Below, piece by piece: positions 37,076-46,828 of a DNA stretch of 64,000 bases; within the stretch, counting starts at the first letter, position 1, and every line of letters starts with the position of its first letter. Source of the DNA: Methylobacterium sp. Leaf99 (lineage in GTDB: Bacteria; Pseudomonadota; Alphaproteobacteria; Rhizobiales; Beijerinckiaceae); NCBI RefSeq assembly GCF_001422375.1, contig NZ_LMMU01000001.1, positions 2,147,553-2,211,552 on the forward strand, written 5' to 3'. A program made the translations under genes and the position numbers. The notes under the pieces are model-generated. The model saw only the letters and a program-made list of their open reading frames with translations, did no database searches and had not been told where the DNA came from.

Positions 37076-38893
37076 ATGTCTCGAAACGCGGACCAGAATA
37101 TCTCCTCAATTTTTGAAATAGCTAAAGAATGGAAATCGGAATGCTTGGCTGGCAATAAATCCCTAATATGGCCAAACGAAAACGTCTGGACAATTGAAAC
37201 TTTAAACGGCTTCAAAACATTTTTCATAGATCTTCCGGATTATTCATCTGAAAAGAACTTCACTCAAAAATTTAAAGAGCAACTGGCAAAAGCCGGCGAA
37301 GACGTAACACGGCTCGCATGCGATCTTCTTCTCGTTTATTTTTTATTCCCAACTAGCGTCTCTCGGGCGCGAAAGCTCGCCGTGATACGCGAGGTGGCTT
37401 CCTGGAAAAACATCGCCATAGACGACAGCTCTTCCGCATTCCGCGGGTTTTGGTCGGGCGTCGGTGATCCGGGTCTCGTCTACAATACCGGCCGTCCGAA
37501 CGAGCTGACATACCTTACCCGTGCTGCGATCGAGATAATTGGCAGAGACCCAGCAGAGCGAGCCGCACTCCTAGAAGACCATGTTGCAGTCCGCGAGATC
37601 CTCGAAAAACTTGCGGAACAACACCGCGAGGAATTTGGTCGACCACCACAACTGAAGCACATTATTCTGTACCTGCTTTTCCCAGATCATTACGAGCGCA
37701 TCGCAAGCGAAGGACACAAAGGGCGCATTGCTGCAGCTTTTGACGGTCTGATCGAAGGCGAAAAGCCCAGCCATGTTGATGATTGTCTTAAGGCCATTCG
37801 CGGTCGCCTTGAAAGTTATCTGCCTAAGAGGAAGCTGGATTTCTACTGGCCGCCTCTCAGGGCTTGTTGGTACGCAGACGGAGAAAGCGACAGTATCAGC
37901 GAACTCCAGGCGCTGCATATCAAAAAACAAATAGTTCTTTTTGGACCTCCTGGAACCGGGAAGACTTATCAGGCAAGGCAACTTGCCGATGGATTGATCC
38001 GCCAAATGCTTCTTAAATTGTGGGGACCAGCAAAGTTTTTCGCAAATGAGGATGAAATAAAAAACCTTATCGACGAACGAACGCATCGAGTTCAGTTTCA
38101 TCCCGGCTACGGATACGAGGACTTTATCCGTGGACTACAGATTGGCGATGGCGGCCGGACTGAATATCGCGATGGCGTTTTGCTGAGTTTGGTTGAATCA
38201 ATTTCCGCAGAACACGCTCAATTCAATCATATTCCGTTTGTGCTTATACTAGATGAAATGAACCGGTCCGATCTTAGCAAAGTATTGGGCGAGTGCTTTT
38301 CGCTACTCGAGGACCGCGAAAGTTTTGTGACACTGGCCGGCTATGGCAGTGCGATTAAAAAGGTGCGTCTACCCCCCAATCTCTATTTTATCGGCACCAT
38401 GAATTTGATCGACCAGTCACTCGAAAATGTTGATTTTGCGCTGCGTCGACGCTTCCTATGGTTTTTTAAAGGCTTTTCGCCAGACGATTTCCTAGATGTC
38501 TGTCGTTATCGATGGGCAACTTCTATAGCCGCAAGTAAAATAAACAAATCGTGGGATCGAGTAGAGAATGAATTCATATCATTAGGTGAGCGCGCGAGCC
38601 TCGTAAACAATCTAATTAACACGAGCGAACATCTCGGCGAAAACTACCAAATCGGTCATACCTATTTCTGTGATACAGTTGCGTTTGCACAGACATATCT
38701 TTTGGCGACTGACAAGCGGCGCAATCAAGTGCTTTTCGACGGGCGCGGCAATGCACTCGACCCAGTAAAATCACTTTGGCGTTTCTCTCTACGACCTTTG
38801 CTTACACAATATCTAACCGGAATAGATGATGCCGAAAGAAAAAACTTTATCTCGAAGATAGAAAGCACTCTTCTGGCGGGAGTAAAACCTTGA
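37076..38893 (+). CDS. mcrB: McrB-like AAA+ GTPase/ATPase of a type IV restriction system
   Basis: A 605-residue protein. Residues 1-270 form an N-terminal domain of unrecognised type, presumably for target recognition. The AAA+ motor has Walker A GPPGTGKT (290-297), Walker B VLILDEMNR (Asp393, Glu394) and the McrB signature GTMNLIDQSLENVDFALRRRF. McrB hexamers hydrolyse NTP and drive the McrC nuclease on modified DNA. The ATG at 37076 has GGGGAGGG seven bases upstream. Base use is AT-rich, especially at the 5' end. mcrC overlaps its stop. Confidence 0.9.
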   Translation: MSRNADQNISSIFEIAKEWKSECLAGNKSLIWPNENVWTIETLNGFKTFFIDLPDYSSEKNFTQKFKEQLAKAGEDVTRLACDLLLVYFLFPTSVSRARKLAVIREVASWKNIAIDDSSSAFRGFWSGVGDPGLVYNTGRPNELTYLTRAAIEIIGRDPAERAALLEDHVAVREILEKLAEQHREEFGRPPQLKHIILYLLFPDHYERIASEGHKGRIAAAFDGLIEGEKPSHVDDCLKAIRGRLESYLPKRKLDFYWPPLRACWYADGESDSISELQALHIKKQIVLFGPPGTGKTYQARQLADGLIRQMLLKLWGPAKFFANEDEIKNLIDERTHRVQFHPGYGYEDFIRGLQIGDGGRTEYRDGVLLSLVESISAEHAQFNHIPFVLILDEMNRSDLSKVLGECFSLLEDRESFVTLAGYGSAIKKVRLPPNLYFIGTMNLIDQSLENVDFALRRRFLWFFKGFSPDDFLDVCRYRWATSIAASKINKSWDRVENEFISLGERASLVNNLINTSEHLGENYQIGHTYFCDTVAFAQTYLLATDKRRNQVLFDGRGNALDPVKSLWRFSLRPLLTQYLTGIDDAERKNFISKIESTLLAGVKP

Positions 38894-40242
38894 ATAAAAG
38901 ACTAGTCATAGTCAGCGACTGCTCGTTGTTCCCGTCTTTAAGTCGGGACGATGAGGATTGGCTTAAAAGACTTATCCAGGCGACAGACGTCTCATCTGTG
39001 CTTCTACCCGTCGGCGCGCGGAGGCCGGACGATGAGCCAATCGCAGTCTATGAAAGCACAATTGGTCGCTGGAGAGCGGGTAGATATATCGGCGAGCTGC
39101 AGTTTGAGAACGGTATACTCCGCATCGAGCCGCGCTTTGGAATGCCGAGCCTGCTACGCTGGCTCGGTGAGATCTGGGGTATGAGACTGTTTGACGGCGG
39201 CGGCGCCCTGAAGGAACAAGGTCTGTGGCTTTGGGTGATTATCGCGCATCTGTGGGGTGGCAAGCTCAGCGCAGCGGCTAAGCACGGCCTTCCATACCGC
39301 CGCAGTGACGCAATCCATATAGGCCCAGCGATGAGAGGTAAGCTGCTTCCGATTCAAACGGCGCTCGTGCGTGCTGTTCGCGACGATCATCTGGTCAGCA
39401 AAACACGCATTCGTGTTGTTGATCGACTAATTGGGGAGATTACCCTGCTTGCTGCGCAGCATCTCAACGGCGCACTCGGGACGAAGGGACGGCGCGCGAG
39501 TTGGCTGTCCGAACGCGGCAGAGACATCCTTGATGAGCTGAAATCCTTTCTGGGCACACACCGCGACGAAGGGGCTGTGCACAAAGCTCACTCCATCCGG
39601 TATACGCCAATCACTGAAGGCTATCGCCCTCTGGTGGAAATTTCGCTTTCAATTCTTGCGCGAAAGCCACGTTTACCGGAAGCGGCCGGAAAGGCACAGT
39701 CCCATGGCCTACTATTGGATATGGCAGAAATCTGGGAACTTTATATCGCTAAATTATTGCAAGCGGGCCTTCCGTACTTCCGCGTGCTTCACACAGGTCG
39801 GACGAAGCACAATTTTCAATGGTTATTAACAAACGGGAGCGGAGGAGTTCTACAATCTTTGCGCCCCGATATCGTTGTCCTCGACAACCATGATCAATGC
39901 TTAGCTATCGTCGACGCTAAATACAAAAATACGCGATCGAACAGCAATAATGTGAACGGCGTTCTACGAGAAGATCTATATCAATTGTCTGCTTATCTTT
40001 CGGGGTTTGGAAATCCTGGGCATCGCCTTGAAGGCATTTTGATCTATCCGGAGGATGACGACGGGCAAGTTAAGTCTGTATTGTCTTCTAATAACCCTTG
40101 GTGGTTAACTTCAAATCACAATCGATACCTCAGTTTCATGTCGGTCGACGGTACCGACACTGCCCCCGGATCATCCTTATCCGGAAGCGAACAAGTATTG
40201 ATCAGGGATATTGAAGCACGTCTTGGCTTGGCGCGAGAGTAA
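38890..40242 (+). CDS. mcrC: McrC-like nuclease subunit
   Basis: A 450-residue partner of McrB. The C-terminal PD-(D/E)xK nuclease core is visible: RPDIVVLDNH (Asp327) and LAIVDAKYKN (Asp342, Lys344). The N-terminal half resembles McrC domains that contact McrB (FENGILRIEPRFGMPSLLRWL). Translation starts at TTG, which overlaps the McrB stop as TTGA and is preceded by GGGAG; the next in-frame Met is about 90 codons later. The overlap implies coupled translation. It is convergent with the GIY-YIG gene 20 bases downstream. Confidence 0.9.
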   Translation: MNKRLVIVSDCSLFPSLSRDDEDWLKRLIQATDVSSVLLPVGARRPDDEPIAVYESTIGRWRAGRYIGELQFENGILRIEPRFGMPSLLRWLGEIWGMRLFDGGGALKEQGLWLWVIIAHLWGGKLSAAAKHGLPYRRSDAIHIGPAMRGKLLPIQTALVRAVRDDHLVSKTRIRVVDRLIGEITLLAAQHLNGALGTKGRRASWLSERGRDILDELKSFLGTHRDEGAVHKAHSIRYTPITEGYRPLVEISLSILARKPRLPEAAGKAQSHGLLLDMAEIWELYIAKLLQAGLPYFRVLHTGRTKHNFQWLLTNGSGGVLQSLRPDIVVLDNHDQCLAIVDAKYKNTRSNSNNVNGVLREDLYQLSAYLSGFGNPGHRLEGILIYPEDDDGQVKSVLSSNNPWWLTSNHNRYLSFMSVDGTDTAPGSSLSGSEQVLIRDIEARLGLARE

Positions 40243-40262
40243 AATTGATTGTTAAAATCAAC

Positions 40263-41465
40263 TTATACGTCAAACGATTGAGAAAGCTTCGCCTTTGATG
40301 GGTCATATACGTAATCGATAATTGAGCCGTCCTTGATGCGCTCAACAGCCTCGTCGACAGCGAACAATGGTACCAAGAACCATTCCTTCGGCACCACGGG
40401 TTTCCCAAAACGGTCTTTGATCTCAATATCGACGCGGGCGCGGCCAAAAACCTTGTGAACTAGATTTTCGAGCTTCGTCCGATTGATGTTGTACAGCTTA
40501 TAGGTCGCGATAAGCTCGACATCAGCCATGAGAAACGTCGGATCGAGGCGGGGGTTCGCGATGCGTTGTTCAACGCTGCCGCTTGTAACACCGATTTTAT
40601 GAAGGACGTTCCGATGCGCGGCGACGATCGGATGATCCGATTTGCTTCGCAGGACGTAGATTGTCCCGCTCGCCTGGTCGCCATCCTCCCCTTTATCCGC
40701 GAACAAAGGCCCTGCGGTCGGCTCGGTGATGCGCCGGCCTGCCTCGTCCTTATAAAGGGCACGTTGCAGCGAGCGAAGGAGCAAATCGCTTTCGGTCCCA
40801 TTAGAGTAGATCACCCGCAGCCGTGCGTCTGACTCGCCGTTCGGCGCTTTAATAGGTTCTCCAATCGACGCCACGTAGGCGGTCTGGCCATTTAGAATAA
40901 AGAACTGCCCTGCTTTGATTTCTGCCTTTAAGAACCCGGCATCTTTTACGAAGTGCCTCGTTGTACGAAGTCCGCTTGCGAGGTCATTCTGAACCTGCTC
41001 AAAAAATGGTTTAAAGGTCTCAAAATCCAAGCACTTTTCTCTAGTCGCGATTTCCTCGGCTTCGCGCTTCTCCACGCTGCTGCGGACATGGCGTAACTGC
41101 GTAATATCTGACGAACCTGCAGCTCCCTCTAGCTCTGCCAGCAGCTCATCGTCGTCCATCGTCTCCACCGACGTGACGGGCGCAGCCAAGGCCTCGGTCA
41201 GCAATCCCTGGTGGTCGAACGCCGCCAAAAGAGAGCGGCAGTCCTCAAGCGCACGGAGCCGGTCGAGCCGCACGGCATACAGCCGTTCGAAGATTTCACC
41301 GTCGTCGCCGTGCTGTGGGACACGCCCATACGTCTCCACGAACCGCTGTATGTCCTCGAAGCCGGCAATCACCCGTTCCTCGCGCGGCGACCGTCCGCCC
41401 TTCTTTTCCGACTGGGCAAAGTCCTCCAGTTCGGAGCGCAGCTCATCCAGGTCGAGATCACTCAT
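40263..41465 (-). CDS. GIY-YIG nuclease family protein (T5orf172/MUG113-like C-terminus)
   Basis: A 400-residue protein, last of a three-gene operon. The N-terminal 200 residues are helical and acidic (MSDLDLDELRSELEDFAQS). The C-terminal 130 residues form a GIY-YIG domain: TIYVLRSKSD for the GIY strand, HKIGVTSG for YIG, the Arg of VEQRIAN, and the metal-binding Glu of KLENLVHKVFG. The ATG at 41465 overlaps the helicase gene by eight bases. The likely role is DNA cleavage in a restriction-like system with the helicase and methyltransferase. Confidence 0.82.
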   Translation of the reverse strand: MSDLDLDELRSELEDFAQSEKKGGRSPREERVIAGFEDIQRFVETYGRVPQHGDDGEIFERLYAVRLDRLRALEDCRSLLAAFDHQGLLTEALAAPVTSVETMDDDELLAELEGAAGSSDITQLRHVRSSVEKREAEEIATREKCLDFETFKPFFEQVQNDLASGLRTTRHFVKDAGFLKAEIKAGQFFILNGQTAYVASIGEPIKAPNGESDARLRVIYSNGTESDLLLRSLQRALYKDEAGRRITEPTAGPLFADKGEDGDQASGTIYVLRSKSDHPIVAAHRNVLHKIGVTSGSVEQRIANPRLDPTFLMADVELIATYKLYNINRTKLENLVHKVFGRARVDIEIKDRFGKPVVPKEWFLVPLFAVDEAVERIKDGSIIDYVYDPSKAKLSQSFDV

Positions 41466-43515
41466 AGCGTCCCTCATCCTTGAAGCGAACGAAGGCGGCA
41501 GCGCCCTCCGCCATACGCTTTTCCCAGGCGTCGGCAGAGCTGATCGAGGGCAGGCGTCCACGCTCCTTTTTGAACCGGACGGCCCGCACCGCCAACTCTT
41601 TCGCCTCTTCAGGTGTCAGCGCGGTGCGCTTGGCAGCAATCGCGGCCGCGACCTGCTTCAAGCTGTCCTCACTCATCGTTTTAGCGAGGATCGAGTAGGC
41701 TTCGCCGAACGGGTTGACCCGGTCGATCAGGTCAATGTCCAGCTCCCGCACATCCATCGCGAATTTACGCACGCCGTCGACAAAGGCCGTGTTGGCCTTC
41801 TCCTCCAGAAGCGAGTTGCCGGAGGCAACCTCCTTGGCCTTCTGCGTAAGATTAAGCGCCGCCACGGCATGCTGGCGGATGGCTTCCTGATCCTCGTCAT
41901 CCAGATGTGGGTACTTGTCCTTGATGATCTTGCCCATGCGCACCTGGGTCAGCTCCTCGGGCACCAGTTCCTCATCGAACAGGCCTCGCTCGATCGTCGT
42001 CTTGTCCTGCACAAAGGCTGCGATCACCTCATTTAGGTCCTCCTGGCAGATGCGGGACGCCTCCTCGGTCTTGGGCGTGGCCAAGCCCTTGATCTCGATC
42101 TGGAATTTGCCGGACTCATCGTTGAAGCCAACGTTGCATTTATCCGGATCGTAACCGCCTTCGCCATAGTCAAAGCCAGGCGTCGGGCCGTTCTGTGGGT
42201 TCTTCGGCGTGAACTCGAAGCGGGGCGCCAGCACCTGCTCCATCAGCAGGCTGGCCGCGATGGCCTTCAGCGTGTCGTTGACGGCCTCGGTGACGACCTC
42301 ATCGGCGGCAGCGGGTTCGGCAATCAGGTTCGAGAAGCGGGCGCTTTCTTTGCCAGGCGCGTCGCGGGTGGCCCGGCCGATGATCTGCACGATTTCGGTA
42401 AGGCTGGAGCGGTAGCCGACTGTCAGGGCGTGCTCGCACCAAATCCAGTCAAAGCCTTCCTTGGCCATGCCGAGGGCGATGATGATGTCCACATGGTCGC
42501 GGTTGTTCTTCTGTGCCGAGTCCTTCAACGCGGCAGAGACGCGATCCCGCTTGGCAGGGTCATCATCGACCAGATCGGCAACGCGCAACACACGCCCATC
42601 TGCAGCCTTCACAAGCTGAAAGCCCGTAGCAGGATCAGTCCCCTGCCATGCACCCAGCTCCTCGATGATATGCTCAACCTCCTTGATTTTGTCCTTCGTG
42701 CTCTCTCGCGAATTAACGCTCGGGATGTGGATGATGGTCTTTTCGCCCGGGTTCAGAACCTTCAAAATGTCATCGGCATACGAGCCAGAATAAAAGAAAT
42801 AGCCGATATCGAGGCGCTTCAGATACTGGTATCCATTCAGCTGCTCATAGTAGGTATACGTGACGCTATCAAATTTCCCTTCGGCCTCGGGCGACAGGAC
42901 CGCTTCTGCATCACCGCGGAAATAAGATCCCGTCATCGCCACGATGTGCACGCGATCGCGGGCGATGAATTGCCCCAAGTGCAGACCAAGCTTGTTGTCA
43001 GGGTTGGAGGAGACGTGGTGGAATTCATCGACCGCGATCAGCCGATCATCGAAGGCCTCAACCCCGAATTTATCAACCGCAAAGCGAAAGGTCGCGTGAG
43101 TGCAAACTAGGACCTTGTCTACGCTTTCGAGGAACGCGCCGACTGAACTGACTTTGCCTCCGTTATCGTTGCCCGGCGCGTCGCAGAGGTTCCACTTCGG
43201 ATCGACGTGCCAGTCAGCCCAGAAACCATGTTTGCTAAGCTGCTCATCGTGAAAGCTTGAGCCGATGGATTTTTCCGGCACAACGATGATGGCTTGCTTA
43301 AGACCTTGGTTTTGGAGCTTATCAAGAGCAACGAACATCAGCGCACGGCTTTTGCCAGACGCTGGCGGCGACTTGATCAGGATGTACTGCTCGCCTCGCT
43401 TTTCGAAAGCGCGCTCCTGCATCGGCCGCATGCCAAATTCATTGGCTTTGGTCGAACTGCCATTTCTCGCATAGGAAACAGAAACGGATGGAACGGTCAT
43501 AGTGGAATTTGTCAC
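41458..43515 (-). CDS. DEAD/DEAH-box superfamily 2 helicase
   Basis: A 685-residue protein with SF2 motifs: Walker A SPPASGKSRA near residue 50, motif II AVDEFHHV, motif III MTGSYFRGD, and motif VI QIIGRATRD. The C-terminal 250 residues are helical (ELAVRAVRFKKERGRLPS) and may contact the nuclease. The start is GTG at 43515, overlapping the methyltransferase stop as GTGA, with GGTGGGG upstream; the ATG at 43500 lacks a ribosome binding site. As the middle gene of the operon it probably translocates DNA for the neighbouring GIY-YIG protein, like the motor of type I or III restriction enzymes. Confidence 0.87.
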   Translation of the reverse strand: MTNSTMTVPSVSVSYARNGSSTKANEFGMRPMQERAFEKRGEQYILIKSPPASGKSRALMFVALDKLQNQGLKQAIIVVPEKSIGSSFHDEQLSKHGFWADWHVDPKWNLCDAPGNDNGGKVSSVGAFLESVDKVLVCTHATFRFAVDKFGVEAFDDRLIAVDEFHHVSSNPDNKLGLHLGQFIARDRVHIVAMTGSYFRGDAEAVLSPEAEGKFDSVTYTYYEQLNGYQYLKRLDIGYFFYSGSYADDILKVLNPGEKTIIHIPSVNSRESTKDKIKEVEHIIEELGAWQGTDPATGFQLVKAADGRVLRVADLVDDDPAKRDRVSAALKDSAQKNNRDHVDIIIALGMAKEGFDWIWCEHALTVGYRSSLTEIVQIIGRATRDAPGKESARFSNLIAEPAAADEVVTEAVNDTLKAIAASLLMEQVLAPRFEFTPKNPQNGPTPGFDYGEGGYDPDKCNVGFNDESGKFQIEIKGLATPKTEEASRICQEDLNEVIAAFVQDKTTIERGLFDEELVPEELTQVRMGKIIKDKYPHLDDEDQEAIRQHAVAALNLTQKAKEVASGNSLLEEKANTAFVDGVRKFAMDVRELDIDLIDRVNPFGEAYSILAKTMSEDSLKQVAAAIAAKRTALTPEEAKELAVRAVRFKKERGRLPSISSADAWEKRMAEGAAAFVRFKDEGRYE

Positions 43516-46268
43516 GCGCGAGTCCCCACCTTTTTCTTCGGTGTTCCCTGAGCAATCGATGTCTTTGTATAAAGCTCAAACAGCTTTTCGAGCCTTTCAG
43601 TATCGTTCTTAAAGCGTCGGCCCAGATATATGCGTTCCAAAACCTCGTCGTTGCCCTTGTGCACCTCAAGCAAATCGACGGGCATTCTATCAGGGTCATA
43701 AAGTTCCGCGATCGTGGCTGGAAAATGCCCTTCCCGAGCCAGCAGGATTTGCTCAGCGCTCCGGGAAAGATCAGCCTTATTCTTTTCTGTAAGAGGTGGA
43801 AGCGGAAACGTATTCCAACTCAGATTAGATGAATAACTAAGAGTGCTACCGAGTTTTCCGGACAAGGCTCGTGCCCATATGAAGTGCAGACGGGAGTTAA
43901 ATATCGCAAAATTATGGAATTCAAAACTGAACATCGCGTGCGCTTTATGAGTTACTATAAAATTAGAGTCAAATATCCCAGATGGTAGATATTCACGACG
44001 GTCCGAGGAAAGTTGAGGAACAAGCATCCCCATTTTTTTCGTTACGTTACGAAAACGAAACTGGTGGGGACGACTTATCAAAGTTTTGGCAACCTCGCCG
44101 GCGGCTTGCCGGAATGTACGGACCGCTCGAATTCTCGAGCTAATAGGCTCAATACTGTTCGCCAATGGTAGATCGACATCATCGATCCAGAGACACCAAC
44201 GGATACGTCCATCAAAGAACTCAGATGTGCCTGAGACTCTTCGAAACAACCGTTTGCTATCAGGATAAGTGCTGGTCAAATATTCTTTTTCATCATTCGT
44301 GAAAAATAGAGCACTTCCGTCAGCGGCCTGGTTTCCTGTATTGATTTTTGAGAGATCAGATAGAGGACTTGATCTTGATTCGATAAGGTCGTTGCTTCCG
44401 TTAATAAGATAAGGATTTATACGACTGACTTCGCGCTTCCCATCTTCAAAATAAATGTGGCAAGCCCTTGCATGATTGGACGCCGACAGTCCGATGATAG
44501 TGCAATGCACCCCCGCATTATTAGTGGCATTGTTAGACCATTTGAAATATTCATAACAAAAATCTATCTCGGCGCCACTATTGATAACGAAAGGCCAGAA
44601 ATTTGGTACGTGAAAGCCCTGATTTAAAGATGCTGTCGAAACAAAGGCTACGCGTCGAAAATGAGCTAGACAATCTATTGCTTTCGCAAAAAAGGCGCAA
44701 ATGTAATCCAAATTCAGATAACTGTAACGTCCGTCTGCTACAATTTTCATTTCTAATTTCTGATCTTTATTCTGCTTTTTTCCGCCGAGATAAGGAGGAT
44801 TACCGCATACATAAGTTTCCCCCCCTTCGTTCTCGAACTCGATCTGCGCTTGCTTTAGTGGTGTGGAAAACAGATCATCCGCATAGTGTTTCACCGCAGT
44901 TCCGGTTGGCGGGCATATGCTAAGCCAATCGAGCCTCAGCGCATTTCCGCAAGTGATCCAGTTTTGGGCGTCGAGTGGCAGGAAATCTTGAAGTGCCTCC
45001 TTCTGGCCCCGATAGAGCACGTCGCACTGGTACTCGGCGATGATAAGCGCCAGGCGAGCGATCTCGGCCGGAAAATCTCGCAGCTCGATGCCACGGAAGT
45101 TCGTCAGCGGAATTTCCGTGCGCCGGTCGGCTTCCTCACGACGGTGGTTGATGTCCGCCTCAATGGCCCGCATTTCCTTGTAGGCGATGACCAGGAAATT
45201 GCCCGAGCCGCAGGCCGGATCGAAGACGCGGATCTTCGACATGCGCTTACGCAAGTTGAGCAGCATGCGTGCATTGTCGCCGGCCTCATCCAGTCGCCCC
45301 CGCAGGTCATCGAGGAACAGCGGGTTCAGCACCTTCAGGATGTTTGGCACGCTGGTGTAATGCATGCCGAGCGCGCCGCGTTCGTCCTCATCCGCCACGG
45401 CCTGGATCATTGACCCGAAGATATCCGGGTTGATTTTTTTCCAGTCGAGGCCGCCGATATGCAGCAGGAAAGACCGGGCGATGCGGCTGAACCGCGGCAC
45501 ATCCGAGCTGCCGGAGAACAGCCCGCCGTTCACATAAGGAAAGCGGTCTGCCCAACGCGGAATGCCTACGCGTGCCCGGTCCTCCATTTTGGTATTCATG
45601 GTGCGGAAGAGAGTGCTGATGATCTCGTGCGTGTTTGAGGAGTCCTTGGCGCTCATGGTTTCGATGACTGCGGTGAATGTCCCGCTGCCGGCGAATATGT
45701 CAGTGTCCTCGGCAAAGAAACAGAAAATCAGCCGTGCCATGAAATGGTTCATGTCAGGGCGGCGTTCGGCTGTGCCCCAAGCCGGATTGTCCTTCAACAG
45801 CTCGACATAGAGCTTGTTGAGACGGCTGGTGGCCCGTATGTCGAAGGAGCTCTCGCGAACCTGCTTGACTGTGGTGATGCCTGCCAGCGGCAGGAAAAAG
45901 CCAAAATAGTTCGGGAAATCTCTATAGTTACAGCTGATCGGCGCATCGTCCGTCGTTAAATCTTCCGCCTCAAACAGATCGCCATCGGTTGCCAGCACAA
46001 AACGCGCCTTTGCCCGTGTTGTTGCAGGGCTGGCTTTCAGTAGTGCGAGCGTATTGGTGACCTCGCCCGTCTGGCAGGTGGCGATATGGATGTTGTTGGT
46101 CTGTAGAACGCCTCCGACGTCGGATTTATTTGAGGCCCCGCTGCGGAGGCGCTTCAGTGTGGTTTCCTTGTTTCCGAATGCCTCCAGAAACGAATAAGGA
46201 AACTCTGCAGCGACGAAAGGGCGCTCCGCAAGGGCCGATATAGCTTCCTCAATCTCAACGGCATTCAT
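43512..46268 (-). CDS. MmeI-like class I adenine-specific DNA methyltransferase
   Basis: A 918-residue protein, first gene of the operon. An N-terminal helical domain (about 1-330) carries no evident PD-ExK nuclease motif. The methyltransferase core follows: motif I FDPACGSGNFLVIAYKEMR, then GIELRDFPAEIARLALI, and the N6-adenine catalytic motif CGNPPYLGGKKQ. Residues about 560-830 would be the target-recognition domain, and the C-terminus is helical. MmeI-group proteins normally fuse restriction and modification; here restriction seems delegated to the next two genes. The recognition segment (about 43800-44900) is markedly AT-richer than the rest, suggesting domain exchange. Confidence 0.85.
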   Translation of the reverse strand: MNAVEIEEAISALAERPFVAAEFPYSFLEAFGNKETTLKRLRSGASNKSDVGGVLQTNNIHIATCQTGEVTNTLALLKASPATTRAKARFVLATDGDLFEAEDLTTDDAPISCNYRDFPNYFGFFLPLAGITTVKQVRESSFDIRATSRLNKLYVELLKDNPAWGTAERRPDMNHFMARLIFCFFAEDTDIFAGSGTFTAVIETMSAKDSSNTHEIISTLFRTMNTKMEDRARVGIPRWADRFPYVNGGLFSGSSDVPRFSRIARSFLLHIGGLDWKKINPDIFGSMIQAVADEDERGALGMHYTSVPNILKVLNPLFLDDLRGRLDEAGDNARMLLNLRKRMSKIRVFDPACGSGNFLVIAYKEMRAIEADINHRREEADRRTEIPLTNFRGIELRDFPAEIARLALIIAEYQCDVLYRGQKEALQDFLPLDAQNWITCGNALRLDWLSICPPTGTAVKHYADDLFSTPLKQAQIEFENEGGETYVCGNPPYLGGKKQNKDQKLEMKIVADGRYSYLNLDYICAFFAKAIDCLAHFRRVAFVSTASLNQGFHVPNFWPFVINSGAEIDFCYEYFKWSNNATNNAGVHCTIIGLSASNHARACHIYFEDGKREVSRINPYLINGSNDLIESRSSPLSDLSKINTGNQAADGSALFFTNDEKEYLTSTYPDSKRLFRRVSGTSEFFDGRIRWCLWIDDVDLPLANSIEPISSRIRAVRTFRQAAGEVAKTLISRPHQFRFRNVTKKMGMLVPQLSSDRREYLPSGIFDSNFIVTHKAHAMFSFEFHNFAIFNSRLHFIWARALSGKLGSTLSYSSNLSWNTFPLPPLTEKNKADLSRSAEQILLAREGHFPATIAELYDPDRMPVDLLEVHKGNDEVLERIYLGRRFKNDTERLEKLFELYTKTSIAQGTPKKKVGTRA

Positions 46269-46513
46269 GCAACAGGCTTTCCAATTTCAGACGCATTTAC
46301 ATTCCGGCTGCAGCCAGTTCTTGCCTTTATCCTTTTTCCAGGCAGTTGTTTTGTGGAATTAAGCCCTCCCCCCGCCGACCCCTTTTTCAGGCCTAAGCGT
46401 ACCCGGTTCGCGGATGACGGCGCCAGCCCCTTCTGAGGCGGGAGCGGCTAATCTGGGTGGATGGTTTCCTTTGCCCCGTGGCGGCGCTTACGCAGAGGCA
46501 CCCTACGTCGTGA

Positions 46514-46828
46514 CTACCTGGCCCATCGGAAGATCCCGGCGGCGGCCTCCGCCCGCGCTCGTGCCGGTTTGGTGATGTCATCAGCGATCCGGCGCATCTC
46601 GCGCACCGCCAAAGGGGTCGGGACCTCCTTGCACCCCGCGATGCGCGCCTCCGCAGTCCGCAGCAGTCCATCGATCCACGCGGCCTTTCGGTTGGCTCGC
46701 GCTCGCTCCTTCGCCTGATCCTTCCGCGACTGGGCATCGCGGGCATGGTCCTGGCGCAGCAGCTCATGGAAGCGCTGGGCTGCATGGACTTCCAGCATAT
46801 GGATTTTGTCGGACTGGCGCTTGCTCAC
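46514..46828 (-). CDS. Small basic hypothetical protein, paralogue 1
   Basis: A 104-residue protein from the GTG at 46828 (VSKRQSDKIHMLEVHAAQRFHELL), rich in Arg, Ala and Lys and fully helical in appearance. It is about 70% identical over its length to the product of 48036-48386, and the two genes flank the resolvase gene in the same orientation. The upstream open frame to 46984 is not conserved between the copies in a protein-like way, so the GTG is chosen; an AGGT ribosome binding site is nearby. Function is not recognised; DNA binding is possible. Confidence 0.5.
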   Translation of the reverse strand: MSKRQSDKIHMLEVHAAQRFHELLRQDHARDAQSRKDQAKERARANRKAAWIDGLLRTAEARIAGCKEVPTPLAVREMRRIADDITKPARARAEAAAGIFRWAR

